Of a DNA stretch of 64,000 nucleotides, positions 1 to 9,080 are shown one piece after another; the first letter of the stretch is position 1, and each line of letters starts with the position of its first letter. The notes beneath the pieces were generated by a model that was not told the DNA's origin, did no database searches, and saw nothing but the letters and a program-made list of their open reading frames with translations. Where the stretch lies: contig NZ_CP108032.1 of assembly GCF_036169555.1 (NCBI RefSeq), forward strand, positions 7,378,001 to 7,442,000, given 5' to 3'. The position numbers and the translations under genes are program-made. This DNA is from Streptomyces sp. NBC_00306. Its GTDB lineage: Bacteria > Actinomycetota > Actinomycetes > Streptomycetales > Streptomycetaceae.

Positions 1-2
1 GT

Positions 3-2573
3 CAGGCCCTGCTGGAGGCGTTCGAGGTGCGTGACGAGCCGCGTTCACGGGCCTTCACCGGCGCCGACAGCATCACGCCCCGATACCCCGGGGCCGAGCC
101 GCCCGTGAAATCCATTCCGCTGCGCACCGCCTCCTTCACCGGCCGTACCGAACTGCTGGAAGAGATCAGGGAGCGGATGCACACGAGCACCCGGACCATT
201 CTGCTGAGCGGGATGGGAGGGGTGGGGAAGACGCTTCTCGCCCAGGAGTTCGCCCACCGCTACAAGGGTGACTACGACATCGTCTGGCACATCCAGGCCG
301 AACAGCGCAACCTGGCTGTGGAGCAGTACGCCGCCATGGGTGAGAAGTTGGGGCTGCCCAAGTTCAAGAACCCGAGCGATGGGGCGAAGGCGGTCCGGGA
401 AGCGCTCGACCGTGGCGAGCCGTACGACCGTTGGCTGCTGATCCTGGACAACGCGGATGACGCCCAGACGCTCAATGACGTTCTGGGCAATGGACGTTCA
501 GGGAACGTACTCGTCACCAGCCAGCGCTCCGAGGGCTGGAACCGTCGCGCGGAGACGGTGGAGGTCGGGGTCTTCACCCGCCTCGAGAGCGTGAGCCATC
601 TTCGCCGCCGACTGCCGGACATCAGCCAGGAGGACGCCGAGCTGGTGGCGGAGGCGCTGGGAGATCTGCCGCTCGCCGTCGAAGGTGCGGCGGCCGGTAT
701 CAAGCGGACCGGCCTCGGCGCTCGTGAGTACATCAAACTGCTGCAGAAGCCGACGTTCGGCATCGAGACGCCCGCCGACGGCGAACAAGTCGCCGACTTC
801 ACCAAGGCCACCCGCGGTACGTGGGACTTCGCCATCGAACAGGTCCGGGAGAACTACCCGCCGGCCGCGCAGCTGCTGCAACTCTGTTCGTACTTCAGCC
901 CTGAGCCCATCTCCATGGACCTGCTCGAAGGCGTGGAGATCACCAGGGCACTGCGCGTCCCGAACGTCGCGCGCGCCTACAAGGAGCTCAGCAGCTTCGC
1001 GCTCGCCCGAGTGGACCAAAAGGCGCGCAGCGTACAGGTGCACCGCCTCGTCCAGCTCTCCATGCGCAACAGCATGACCGAGCAGGAGCAGGAAGACGCT
1101 CGCCAGGTGGTGCACCGCGCCCTGGTCGCGGCCCGGCCCGCCAAGGACGACCCGGAGAATCCCAAGACCTGGGACCGCTACCGGACCATCTGGCCACATC
1201 TGGGCACCCCGTGGACACTGGTGACGCCCGACTACGGAATCCGTGAACTGATCGTGGACCGGGTGCGTCAGCTGCGCCGGCGCGGAGAGCTCCGCCAGGC
1301 ACTGGAACTGAGCGAAGAGTGTGTGGCCGGCTGGTGCGCGGCGGGGACTCCGGACGAGCGGTGGACGCTGCACATGCGATTCCAGATCGGCAACATCCTG
1401 CGTGCCCAGGGCCGGTACAAGGAAGCGCTGAAGCTGAATTCGCATGTGCTGGAACGACAGATCGCGGTCCTCGGGGACCCGGACGACCAGCATGTCCTGA
1501 TGACGAAGGGCGGTCTTGCCGCGGATCTGCGAGGGCTGGGGCGCTTCGGTGAGGCGCTCACACACGACCTCGACAGCTATCAGCGATACGTCGACGTCTA
1601 CGGCGAGGACTACCCGGGGACGCTGGCAGCCGGCAACAACCTGGCCGTCGCGCTGCGGGCGTCGGGGGACTACGCGGGGGCGCGTGAACTGGATCGCAAG
1701 AACCTCGAAACACGTGAAGTGATTCTTCTGCCGGACCATCCCCTGACCATCGAATCGGCGGTCAACCTGGGACGTGACCTCCGTGAATGCGGCGACTACG
1801 GCGCCTCGGTCACCCTGCTGAGGAAGGCCCACGAGCGGTGTCTGCGCAACATCGAACTGAGCGAGGGAGAGCCGACCGTGCTGAAGACCGTCACCGGCCT
1901 TGCGGGCGCTCTGCGCAGTGAGGGTCGGCCGGTCGAGGCGGAGCAGTTGACGCGCCACGTGCTGGATCACATGCCGACCGACCCGGATGGGGAGGAGTCC
2001 ACGGAGCGGCTCCTTCTGGAGATGAGTCTGGCCTGCGATCTGAAGGCGTTGGGGCGGCAGGACGAGGCGTTGGAGCTCGTCGGCAGGGTGTCGGACCGTC
2101 TGACGACGCGGCTGGGACCCGAGCACCCCTCGACTCTGGCCTGCGCCGCGAATCACGCGGTGCACCTGCTGGAATCGGGCGCGGGCGTCCGGGCCGAGGC
2201 GAACCTGCGGAAAATCGCCGCCACGTGGGCGGAGTTGTTGGGCGACGACCATCCGCATGTGCTGGCCTGCACGGTGAACTGGGCGAACGCTCTGGCGGCC
2301 TGCGGCGATCGGGACGCGGCGCGGACGACGTACCGGTCCGCCTTCGACAAACTGCGGGAGCACCATTCCCTGGGGTCGATGCATCCCTGGACCCTGGTGT
2401 GCGCGGGTAATCTCGCCATCGTGCTCCGCGACCTGGGTGACCGCAGTGGCGAGACACTGCGCGAGGACGTTCTGATCGAGATGGGGAAGCAACTGCGCGA
2501 GGGACACCCGGCGGCCGCTGCTCTGCTCGCCTGGCGTCCTACGAGTCTGGAGATCGAACCTCAGCCCGTCTGA
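3..2573 (+). CDS. NB-ARC/TPR protein, FxSxx-system-like (5' end missing)
   Basis: The frame is open to the left edge of the window, so the N-terminus lies outside; an internal GTG at 27 is probably not the start. A STAND-type NTPase core comes first. It has a Walker A motif GMGGVGKT about 68 codons in and a Walker B-like LLILDN near codon 140. After it come many tetratricopeptide repeats of the TPR_10/12 kind (LGPEHPSTLACAANHA, GDDHPHVLACTVNWANAL). This order matches the TPR protein of FxSxx-COOH peptide systems and other Streptomyces NB-ARC/TPR signalling proteins. If it is the former, the small FxSxx peptide and its partners should lie upstream of base 1. It is cytoplasmic and no catalytic effector domain is visible in this part. 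The NB-ARC/TPR call is secure; the FxSxx assignment is inference. Confidence 0.8.
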   Translation, partial: QALLEAFEVRDEPRSRAFTGADSITPRYPGAEPPVKSIPLRTASFTGRTELLEEIRERMHTSTRTILLSGMGGVGKTLLAQEFAHRYKGDYDIVWHIQAEQRNLAVEQYAAMGEKLGLPKFKNPSDGAKAVREALDRGEPYDRWLLILDNADDAQTLNDVLGNGRSGNVLVTSQRSEGWNRRAETVEVGVFTRLESVSHLRRRLPDISQEDAELVAEALGDLPLAVEGAAAGIKRTGLGAREYIKLLQKPTFGIETPADGEQVADFTKATRGTWDFAIEQVRENYPPAAQLLQLCSYFSPEPISMDLLEGVEITRALRVPNVARAYKELSSFALARVDQKARSVQVHRLVQLSMRNSMTEQEQEDARQVVHRALVAARPAKDDPENPKTWDRYRTIWPHLGTPWTLVTPDYGIRELIVDRVRQLRRRGELRQALELSEECVAGWCAAGTPDERWTLHMRFQIGNILRAQGRYKEALKLNSHVLERQIAVLGDPDDQHVLMTKGGLAADLRGLGRFGEALTHDLDSYQRYVDVYGEDYPGTLAAGNNLAVALRASGDYAGARELDRKNLETREVILLPDHPLTIESAVNLGRDLRECGDYGASVTLLRKAHERCLRNIELSEGEPTVLKTVTGLAGALRSEGRPVEAEQLTRHVLDHMPTDPDGEESTERLLLEMSLACDLKALGRQDEALELVGRVSDRLTTRLGPEHPSTLACAANHAVHLLESGAGVRAEANLRKIAATWAELLGDDHPHVLACTVNWANALAACGDRDAARTTYRSAFDKLREHHSLGSMHPWTLVCAGNLAIVLRDLGDRSGETLREDVLIEMGKQLREGHPAAAALLAWRPTSLEIEPQPV

Positions 2574-2655
2574 CCGCGGGCTCGCTGCTGCGCGAGCGGG
2601 GAACATGGGGCGACAAGGAGCGCCGATCCGCACCGACGCCCCTCTCACCCACCTG

Positions 2656-3768
2656 TCAGCCCTTCGTCAGCCCCTCGTTCACCAGCCCGATCAGATCCGT
2701 CGCCGCGCTGAAGTCCATCGTCAGCCTGTTCTTCGTCATCGCGAACGCGATCCCCGTCTCCGTGTCCCCGTACGCGAAGCTCCCTCCCGCACCACCCATC
2801 GCGAAGGCGCTGCGGGTCGTCTCCTCCATCCCGGGAAGGCCCAGGGCGTAGCCCAGGCCCCACGAGGCATCGTTGCCGAAGACCTGGTCCACCCCGCTCG
2901 CCGCCGGTGCGGTCACCTCACGCAGGCGTTCCGGGGAGATCAGCGCGACGCCGGGGACGTCGCCCAGCAGTGCGGCGTACATACGGGCCATCGCGCGGGC
3001 AGATGTCTTGCCACCCGCGGGGATGTCGGCGGAGAGGACGTCGGTGCGGTTGCCGAGTTCGGCCGTCGGGAACAGGGACAGCGGGCCCGCCTTGAGCATC
3101 GGCAGATCCTCCGGCATACCCGCCATCATGTCGGCCGCGCCCTCCTGGTCCTCCAGCCGGGCCAGTCGGCCGTGTTCACTCGCGGGCATGCCGAAGTACA
3201 GCTCGTCGGCGACGCCCAGCGGGCCGGTGACCTCTTCGCGGAGGACCTGGGAGATGGGGCGGCCCGTGGCCCGGCGGACGACCTCGCCGAGGATGTAGCC
3301 GAAGGTGTAGGCGTGGTACCCGACGGCCGTACCCGGCTCCCACCACAGTTCGGCGTCGGCGATCTTCGCGCAGATCCGGTCCCAGTCGCAGATGTCCTCG
3401 GCGGTGGTGTCGAGCGGCAGGCCGGGGACTCCGGCCGAGTGCGTCAGGACCTGCCGCACCGTCACGTTCTCCTTGCCGTGAGCCGCGAACTCGGGCCACA
3501 GGTCGGCCACGGGAGTGTCGTAGCCGAAGGTGCCGCGCTCGACGAGCACATGGACCACGGTCGAGGTGGCCGCTTTGCCGATGGAGAAGTTGTAGAAGAC
3601 GGTCGCCGGGGTCACCGCCTGCCCGGTGGCGGGATCGGCGATGCCGGCAACCGCGTCCACGAGCAGCTCGCCGTGCCGGAGGACGGAGACTTGCACACCG
3701 CGCTCGGCCCCCGATTCCACGAGCTGGTCGATGCTCTGCTGTACCTGCTTCTGAATGTCGCTCACCAC
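2656..3768 (-). CDS. serine hydrolase, beta-lactamase/EstB family
   Basis: A 370-aa protein of the class C beta-lactamase-like family, which holds esterases, D-aminopeptidases and penicillin-binding-like proteins. The SxxK motif is SIGK at residues 62-65 (Ser62 nucleophile, Lys65 base) and the YxN-like motif is YHAY starting at Tyr151. The conserved VRQVLTHSAGVPG block near residue 105 is typical of the family. No signal peptide is evident, so it is probably intracellular. It starts at GTG and is transcribed toward the upstream TPR gene. The substrate cannot be told from sequence; an esterase is most likely. Confidence 0.85.
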   Translation of the reverse strand: MVSDIQKQVQQSIDQLVESGAERGVQVSVLRHGELLVDAVAGIADPATGQAVTPATVFYNFSIGKAATSTVVHVLVERGTFGYDTPVADLWPEFAAHGKENVTVRQVLTHSAGVPGLPLDTTAEDICDWDRICAKIADAELWWEPGTAVGYHAYTFGYILGEVVRRATGRPISQVLREEVTGPLGVADELYFGMPASEHGRLARLEDQEGAADMMAGMPEDLPMLKAGPLSLFPTAELGNRTDVLSADIPAGGKTSARAMARMYAALLGDVPGVALISPERLREVTAPAASGVDQVFGNDASWGLGYALGLPGMEETTRSAFAMGGAGGSFAYGDTETGIAFAMTKNRLTMDFSAATDLIGLVNEGLTKG

Positions 3769-3916
3769 GGCTCCTCACAGCCTGATCCGGTCGTGAGGGG
3801 TGACTGCTCGGCGGGGCGAAACTCATCGCTGCGTGCCGCGCCGGTTCGCACCGTACGAGGTCACAGCGGGGACCTACCGTCCGGATGTGTGTTCGCCGCG
3901 AGCGATAAGGTGCAGC

Positions 3917-4096
3917 ATGAGCACCTACAGCCTTCCGGAGATCACCCGCACCGAGTGCACCAGGTGCGGGACCGAGGTGCGGGGCATCAACGGCAGGTAC
4001 GCGTGCCCGAACTGCGAATGGGTCAACCACTGGAGCGACGGGCACAACCAGCTGCCGAGCGCCGAGGCCGACCCCGACTGCCCCCGTCCGCGGTAG
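3917..4096 (+). CDS. small zinc-ribbon protein
   Basis: A 59-aa protein with a single zinc-ribbon knuckle pair, CTRC near residue 14 and CPNC near residue 30, so it probably binds one Zn. The tail is acidic and proline-rich. The start ATG at 3917 was chosen because the protein begins MSTYSLPEITRTEC and the frame upstream of it has no coding character. No partner gene is obvious: it lies divergently from the serine hydrolase and runs toward the minus-strand gene at 4138. Function unknown. Confidence 0.6.
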   Translation: MSTYSLPEITRTECTRCGTEVRGINGRYACPNCEWVNHWSDGHNQLPSAEADPDCPRPR

Positions 4097-4137
4097 GCGC
4101 CGACCCCGACTGCGCCGGCCCTCGGTAGGGCGGTGCC

Positions 4138-4470
4138 CTACCGGGCCGACCGGTGGTCCTGCTCGCCCGCCAGCTCGCCCTGGACGAACGGATCAGCCAC
4201 GGGGTCGTAGGCGCCGGCGTGGTCCGCCAGGGCCTCTACGATGCGCTCCCACTCCTCGATCTCCGCATGGACGCGTACGGCATCGGCCGCATCGTCGAAC
4301 GCGTCCCTCTTCGCGGCGTGCTGCGCGGCTTCGAGTGCTGCCTTCGCCTCGTGATGCGTCATACCGGCGGCACGCTGCCGGGCAGCCGTCCAGCCCGCCT
4401 TCTCCGCGGGAGAGGGCATCTCGGACGCCGGCTCCGAGGCGGTGCGGGCCTGGTCCTGCTGCGTGCTCAT
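4138..4470 (-). CDS. hypothetical protein, helical and charged
   Basis: A 110-aa protein rich in Ala, Glu and His (MTHHEAKAALEAAQHAAKRD) that should form amphipathic helices. No membrane segment, signal peptide or catalytic motif is visible. It is convergent with the zinc-ribbon gene and lies about 120 bp downstream of the Tm-1-like gene on the same strand, so a shared transcript is possible. I do not recognise a family. Confidence 0.55.
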   Translation of the reverse strand: MSTQQDQARTASEPASEMPSPAEKAGWTAARQRAAGMTHHEAKAALEAAQHAAKRDAFDDAADAVRVHAEIEEWERIVEALADHAGAYDPVADPFVQGELAGEQDHRSAR

Positions 4471-4589
4471 CCGGATTCCTCACGGTCGTGGGGCACATGG
4501 TGCCCGGCTCTGGGTGTGGCCTGAGGGACGATATCCGCGGTACGCCCCTTCATGCGCGGCGCCGGTCCCCGGCAAGTCGGCGGTGGTCG

Positions 4590-5846
4590 TCAACCTGCCG
4601 CGCGGGACGCCTCCGCGCCGATCATGCCGTGGAGCCGATCGGCCGCCGCCCGCCCGAACGCGGGGTCGTTCAGATGCGTGTCGACGGTACGCAGCTCCAC
4701 GGCCGAGCCGCCGAGACCCGCCGACAGTTCCGCGACGAGCGCGGCATCGGCGTGGGGGTCGTGATACGGCCCCGTGGCGACCCCGAGCGTCGACAGCCCG
4801 CGCAGCGGAGCGAGAACCGCCGTCGGCCCCGTCGCCGTCCGCAGTTTCGCGGCCATGAGACGCCCGAGCTCCGCGCACTCCGTCACGGTGGTGCGGATGA
4901 CGGTGATGGACGAGTTGTGCACGTGGACATGACGGTCGCGGAACCGGCGGGGAAGGCTGTCCAGCGGCCCGAACTTCACCATGTCCAGGGCCCCCAGGCT
5001 GACCACCTGAGGCACACCGGCCCGCCCCGCGGCCTCCAGCCGGTCGGGTCCGGCCGTGAGGATGCCGCCGACCAGCTCGTCGGCGAGTTCGCAGGTGGTG
5101 AGGTCCAGTACACCCGCGAACAGCCCCTGGCCCGCCAGCGTCTCCAGTGACCGGCCACCCGCTCCACTGGCGTGGAACACCAGCACCTCGTAGCCGAGCC
5201 GGGTCAGCCGCTCGCGTGCCGCGTCGACTCCGGGGGTCGTCACGCCCGCCATGGATGCCGCGATCAGCGGCCTGCCTTGGGCGCGCAGATCCGCCGCCCT
5301 GATGGCCCGCGGTGAGCGGGCGAAGCCCTCGGCCATTCCGGCGACGGCGTCGGCGGCGTTGGCGAGCAGCGGCGCCGAGATCCGGTTGACGCCCGCGATG
5401 TCGACGACGCTGTACATCATGGTGATGTCGCAGGCGCCCACGTACGGGGCCACATTGCCCGAAGCCATGGACGAGACCATCACCTTGGGCACGCCGAGCG
5501 GCAGTGCCCGCATCACCTGGGTGGCCATGGAGGTGCCGCCGCTGCCGCCGAGAGCCAGTACGCCGTGCAGCCGGCCGCTGTCGTACAGATCCACGACGAT
5601 GTGCGTGGCTCCGCGCGCCATCGTGGCAACGGCCCGGCCGCGGTCCAGGGCCCGGACGTCGGCGAGTTCGGTGCCCGCGGCCCGCGCCACGTCGGCGCCG
5701 TGGACGTCCGGATGCACCCGGGGTGTTCCGGACGCACTGGTGTCGACGAGGACCGTCTCGATTCCCCGCCGGTGCAGATGGTCCCGCAGCAGGCCGTACT
5801 CCGTACCTTTGGTGTCCAGCGTCCCCACCAGCGCAACGATCGCCAT
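4590..5846 (-). CDS. Tm-1-like ATP-binding protein (UPF0261)
   Basis: A 418-aa protein of the Tm-1-like family, named after the tomato mosaic virus resistance protein Tm-1. The start is diagnostic: GTLDTKGTEYGLLRDHL near residue 8, the Rossmann-like entry of the N-terminal half. A glycine-rich segment LGGSGGTSMATQVMRALP follows near residue 125, and a GMAEGFARSPRAI-type block near residue 200. The C-terminal half is the TIM-barrel-like part. Bacterial members are cytoplasmic with little-known function; some lie near catabolic genes. The IS110 element lies upstream. Confidence 0.85.
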   Translation of the reverse strand: MAIVALVGTLDTKGTEYGLLRDHLHRRGIETVLVDTSASGTPRVHPDVHGADVARAAGTELADVRALDRGRAVATMARGATHIVVDLYDSGRLHGVLALGGSGGTSMATQVMRALPLGVPKVMVSSMASGNVAPYVGACDITMMYSVVDIAGVNRISAPLLANAADAVAGMAEGFARSPRAIRAADLRAQGRPLIAASMAGVTTPGVDAARERLTRLGYEVLVFHASGAGGRSLETLAGQGLFAGVLDLTTCELADELVGGILTAGPDRLEAAGRAGVPQVVSLGALDMVKFGPLDSLPRRFRDRHVHVHNSSITVIRTTVTECAELGRLMAAKLRTATGPTAVLAPLRGLSTLGVATGPYHDPHADAALVAELSAGLGGSAVELRTVDTHLNDPAFGRAAADRLHGMIGAEASRAAG

Positions 5847-6295
5847 GACAGGCCATCCTCATGCCCGCCCGGTCGCCCGACAAGGCGCACAGGCACCGCG
5901 CACGGAACACCCGGGGGCGCGACGGGGACGCGGGGTCGAACAACCCGGGCCCGACCAACTGTGGGCACACACCAGGATTCGTGGCCGCCGCCCCGACCTC
6001 GGGTTGCGGACACCTCTCCGCCCGTGGCCCGCAGTTCGCGGGTGAGGAAACCGAATTCCCTTGCCTCGGTCCGGCCCAGGATCTCCTCGCTGCTGCCGGG
6101 GCCGGATGGCTCAGGATCAGCCGGGTCGGCAGGCTCGCGGCGAACGCGCCGAGCACGGTGTTCCAGCCCGAACACCACCGACAGGCTTCGGCCCGAACCG
6201 CCCACCGCACCGAAGGCGAGTCGGTCCCGGCCCGTCGTGAGGCTCACAGGACGACGCGGGCCCACGGCGGCCGCCGGCTCAGCTGCTCGGCTGCC
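5847..6295. other. about 450 bp without a confident gene; possible gene remnant
   Basis: No intact reading frame here looks like a gene. On the minus strand, peptide stretches with normal Streptomyces composition (FGAVGGSGRSLSVVFG near 6200; FLTRELRATGG near 6040) sit in one frame, and a neighbouring frame looks equally gene-like. This would fit a decayed gene cut by the IS110 insertion that begins just to the right. I could not assign a family, so this is only a note on the gap. Confidence 0.3.
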
Positions 6296-6299
6296 TAAT

Positions 6300-6530
6300 G
6301 GGAGCTGCCGGGTCGGTAAGACTCGGTGCCGTAGCCGCCAGCAGGTGAGCACTCCGGTTGCCGGAAGCGTTCGATTTCTGGGATCAGACCGTGCCCCTGC
6401 TGGTCGGCCGGAAGGCCAGACCGCTGATGGGGTGGCGTGCCCGCCGGGTTCGGCGTGAGCACTGGATCCATTAGGCCGCGCGCCGTGTCTTCCGCAGGCT
6501 GCACCGCAAGCGAAGTGCCAACAAGGGAGA
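6300..6530 (+). ncRNA. candidate IS110 bridge RNA region
   Basis: IS110-group elements are known to encode, in the non-coding end ahead of the transposase, a structured bridge RNA that guides target and donor recognition. Here the left flank is long (about 240 bp) and the right flank is nearly absent, which is the expected side. GC-rich self-complementary segments (GGCCGGAAGGCC at 6408-6419) and the repeated GTGAGCACT fit a structured RNA. No loop assignment was attempted. The location is inferred from the family, not shown by the sequence. Confidence 0.4.
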
Positions 6531-6535
6531 GCGCG

Positions 6536-7762
6536 TTGCTGCTGATCGGCGATGACTGGGCCGAGGATCACCATGACGTCGAAGTCCAGGACGAGACGGG
6601 CCGGAAACTGGCCGCCGCGAAGCTACCCGAGGGCGTGGACGGCGTAGCCAAGCTCCACGAGCTCGTCGCGAAGCACGGTGGTGAGAAGCTCGATCCCAAC
6701 GCTGTCATCGTCGGGATCGAGACCGACCGCGGCCCATGGGTTCAGGCTCTGATAGCCGCCGGCTACAAGGTCTACGCGATCAACCCCCGGCAGGTCGCCC
6801 GCTTCAAGGAGCGGTACGGCACATCTGGTGCCAAGAGCGACAAGGGCGACGCTCACGCGCTCGCAGACATGGTCCGCATCGACCGTGACCAGCTACGGCC
6901 TATCGCTGGAGACAGCGAACAGGCCCAAGCCATCAAGGTCGTTGCCCGCGCTCATCAGACTCTCATCTGGGAACGCACCCGCATCTTCCAGAGGCTGCGC
7001 AACGCCCTGCGTGAGTACTTCCCCGCGGCCCTGGATGCCTACGCCGACCTCACTCTGCTCGGCGCCGACGCACTGGAACTGCTCGTCAAAGCACCCACTC
7101 CGCAAGCCGCGGCGAAGCTGACCCACGCCCAGATCACTGCTGCACTGGCTCGCGCCCGTCGTCGCAACCGGACTGCGAAGGCAGCCGTCATCCAGACGGC
7201 GTTGCGCGAGCAGCACCTGGAGCTGGCTGAGCCGGTGACCGCCGCCTATGCGGCCACCGTGGTGGCTCACGCCCGGCTGCTGATCACCCTGAATGAGCAG
7301 ATAGCCGACCTGGAGACGCAGGTGAAAGCCCATTTTCACGCGCACCCGGACGCTGAGATTTACCTCTCGATGCCCGGCATGGGAGAAATTAGCGGCGCCC
7401 GGGTGCTCGCCGAATTCGGAGACGACCCCACCCGCTACGCGTCCGCCAAGGCGCGGAAGAACTATGCCGGCACCAGCCCGATCACCCGAGCCTCCGGCAA
7501 GAGCCACACCGTCCAGGCCCGCTTCGTACGCAACAACCGGCTCGCCGACGCGTTGCAAGCCCAGGCGTTCTCTGCACTGAACGGATCCCCAGGCGCTCGC
7601 GCCTACTACGACAAGCAACGCGTCCGTGATGTCGGCTACAACGGGGCCCTCCGACAAGTCGGCAACCGGCTCGTCGGCATCCTCCACGGATGCCTCAAGA
7701 CTCGAACGCTCTACGACGAGGCGACCGCCTGGTCGCACTACGCCTACCTCCATGCCGCTTGA
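6536..7762 (+). CDS. IS110-family transposase
   Basis: A 408-aa DEDD-type transposase/recombinase. The N-terminal RuvC-like domain starts LLIGDDWAEDHHDVEV (first Asp near residue 5), and the next acidic position is in VGIETDRGPW. The C-terminal Transposase_20 domain has the helix-hairpin-helix signature LSMPGMGEISGARVLAEFGD and then YAGTSPITRASGK with the expected catalytic Ser. I chose the TTG at 6536: an AGGGAG ribosome-binding site lies 6 bp upstream and relatives begin here. The gene appears full length and intact, so the element may be active. Confidence 0.88.
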   Translation: MLLIGDDWAEDHHDVEVQDETGRKLAAAKLPEGVDGVAKLHELVAKHGGEKLDPNAVIVGIETDRGPWVQALIAAGYKVYAINPRQVARFKERYGTSGAKSDKGDAHALADMVRIDRDQLRPIAGDSEQAQAIKVVARAHQTLIWERTRIFQRLRNALREYFPAALDAYADLTLLGADALELLVKAPTPQAAAKLTHAQITAALARARRRNRTAKAAVIQTALREQHLELAEPVTAAYAATVVAHARLLITLNEQIADLETQVKAHFHAHPDAEIYLSMPGMGEISGARVLAEFGDDPTRYASAKARKNYAGTSPITRASGKSHTVQARFVRNNRLADALQAQAFSALNGSPGARAYYDKQRVRDVGYNGALRQVGNRLVGILHGCLKTRTLYDEATAWSHYAYLHAA

Positions 7763-9080
7763 TCTGAAACGGCATGGGGTGTCTGATCCGCTCGACGATT
7801 TCGGCGGTGATGAAGCCGACCACCGCACAGAGCACGATGAGTGGCGCCTGGTTGTGCGCGTCGTGGCCGAGAAGGAGTACCGCGAGCACGGAGCTGGTGA
7901 CCGGGAGCCGCGTGACGACGGCCGTCGCGGTGGCCACGCCGAGCGCCAGTCCCGCTGTCGTACCGAGCCCGGGCAGGCCCGAGGCGGCGATGCCCGCCGC
8001 CGCCCCCATCAGCACGGCGGGGAAGATGGGTCCGCCGCGCAGACTGCCGAGGCAGATACCCCAGGCCAGGCCCTTGAAGAGGACGAGCAGGATCAGCGCG
8101 GAGACGGCGAACGTGTGCGGTTGCCCTGCCACGACGGCGAGTGTCGCCTGGCCCGACAACGCGGCCTCGGCCGGTGAACGCCCGGTGGTCAGCGCGTACG
8201 CCGCGATGCAGACGCCCACGGCCACGGCGCACAGCACCGTGCGCAGGGCCGTGTGCTTCTGCGTCCAGGCCGCGGTGAGGTGTCCGAGCTGGTGCATCGT
8301 CGAGACGACCACGCCGATCAGCACCGCCAGGGGGATTCCCCACAGGAAGTCCGCCGCGTCCGGGGTGACGTCGGGCGGCACCTCGGGCAGGGACAGTGCC
8401 CCGATCGACAGACCCGTCCACTGCCCGAAGCCGGTGAAGACCAGAGCGCCCGCGCCACTGGCCACCAGACAGGGCAGCAGCAGGACGAAGAGCTGCGCAC
8501 CTCCCATGCCGGCCGCCTCCAGCACCAGCACGGCGGCCACCACGGGTCCACCGAGGATGGTGGAGATCGCGGCGGTCGAACCCGCGGTGCCGAGGACCAG
8601 GGCGGCTTTCGGCTCCGCAGCCCTCTTGGACCGGCGCAGTGCGAGCAGGGCGAGGCCGCTGCCCAGCGCCATCAGGGGAGCCTCCGGCCCGAGGACGATG
8701 CCGAGTGGCAGCGTGGCGACGGCTGCGAGGACGACACCCGGCAGATCCTTCGGTCCGAGCATCGGTCCGCCGAGTCCGTGGGCGGGCACATGGCCGCCCG
8801 TGCCCGGAAAGCGGGTGATGATCGGCATCGCCAGGAGCCCTGCCAGCAGCAGTGACGGCAGGGGCCACCACCACGGCGGCTGGTCATAACCGACCGTCTC
8901 GGGCAGGACTTCCCACACCTGGTGCTGGAGCTCGTGCTGGAGGCTGACGAGACAGAACGAGGCGAAGGCGATCACCACGCCGGCGACGACGGACAGCAGC
9001 AGGAGCTTGAGGTAACCGCGGGTGAGGATCATCTCGTGCAGTGGGGGAGTGGGCGGTGCCTCGGCCGGTGGCGTGGTCAT
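7695..9080 (-). CDS. ClC-family chloride channel/antiporter, tail altered by IS110
   Basis: A 461-aa polytopic membrane protein of the ClC family with about ten membrane segments. The conserved filter region reads LGPEAPLMALGSGL near residue 133, a GxExP variant of the classic GREGP motif, and a GGPIFPAVLMGAAAG block lies in the second half. It begins at ATG 9080 after a short cytoplasmic N-terminus. The last 15-25 residues (RRSATRRSPRRRAFES) are read antisense to the IS110 transposase, so the native C-terminus was replaced by the insertion. The membrane core is intact and the protein may still work. Confidence 0.85.
   Translation of the reverse strand: MTTPPAEAPPTPPLHEMILTRGYLKLLLLSVVAGVVIAFASFCLVSLQHELQHQVWEVLPETVGYDQPPWWWPLPSLLLAGLLAMPIITRFPGTGGHVPAHGLGGPMLGPKDLPGVVLAAVATLPLGIVLGPEAPLMALGSGLALLALRRSKRAAEPKAALVLGTAGSTAAISTILGGPVVAAVLVLEAAGMGGAQLFVLLLPCLVASGAGALVFTGFGQWTGLSIGALSLPEVPPDVTPDAADFLWGIPLAVLIGVVVSTMHQLGHLTAAWTQKHTALRTVLCAVAVGVCIAAYALTTGRSPAEAALSGQATLAVVAGQPHTFAVSALILLVLFKGLAWGICLGSLRGGPIFPAVLMGAAAGIAASGLPGLGTTAGLALGVATATAVVTRLPVTSSVLAVLLLGHDAHNQAPLIVLCAVVGFITAEIVERIRHPMPFQIKRHGGRRSATRRSPRRRAFES
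7750..7777 (+). repeat. 8-bp inverted repeat at the IS110 right end
   Basis: CCATGCCG at 7750-7757 and CGGCATGG at 7770-7777 form a perfect inverted repeat with a 12-nt spacer spanning the transposase stop codon. It could be a terminator, the structured right end of the element, or part of the recombination site. It also lies in the antisense 3' coding tail of the chloride-channel gene. Confidence 0.55.

Larger units (their letters stand above)
6296..7790 (+). mobile_element. IS110-family insertion sequence (ends approximate)
   Basis: The element is one DEDD transposase gene with a non-coding left flank of about 240 bp and a very short right flank. That is the usual plan of the IS110 group, which lacks terminal inverted repeats, so neither end can be fixed by eye. 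The right junction lies shortly after the transposase stop at 7762, inside or next to the 3' end of the chloride-channel gene on the opposite strand. A 9-bp direct repeat, GTGAGCACT, occurs twice in the left flank (6345-6353 and 6455-6463). The coordinates are estimates. Confidence 0.7.

Noticed and set aside
498..2648. Long minus-strand frames opposite the NB-ARC/TPR gene
   Set aside because: High-GC genes give long antisense frames by chance; these have Arg/Pro/Gln-rich translations without any known domain.
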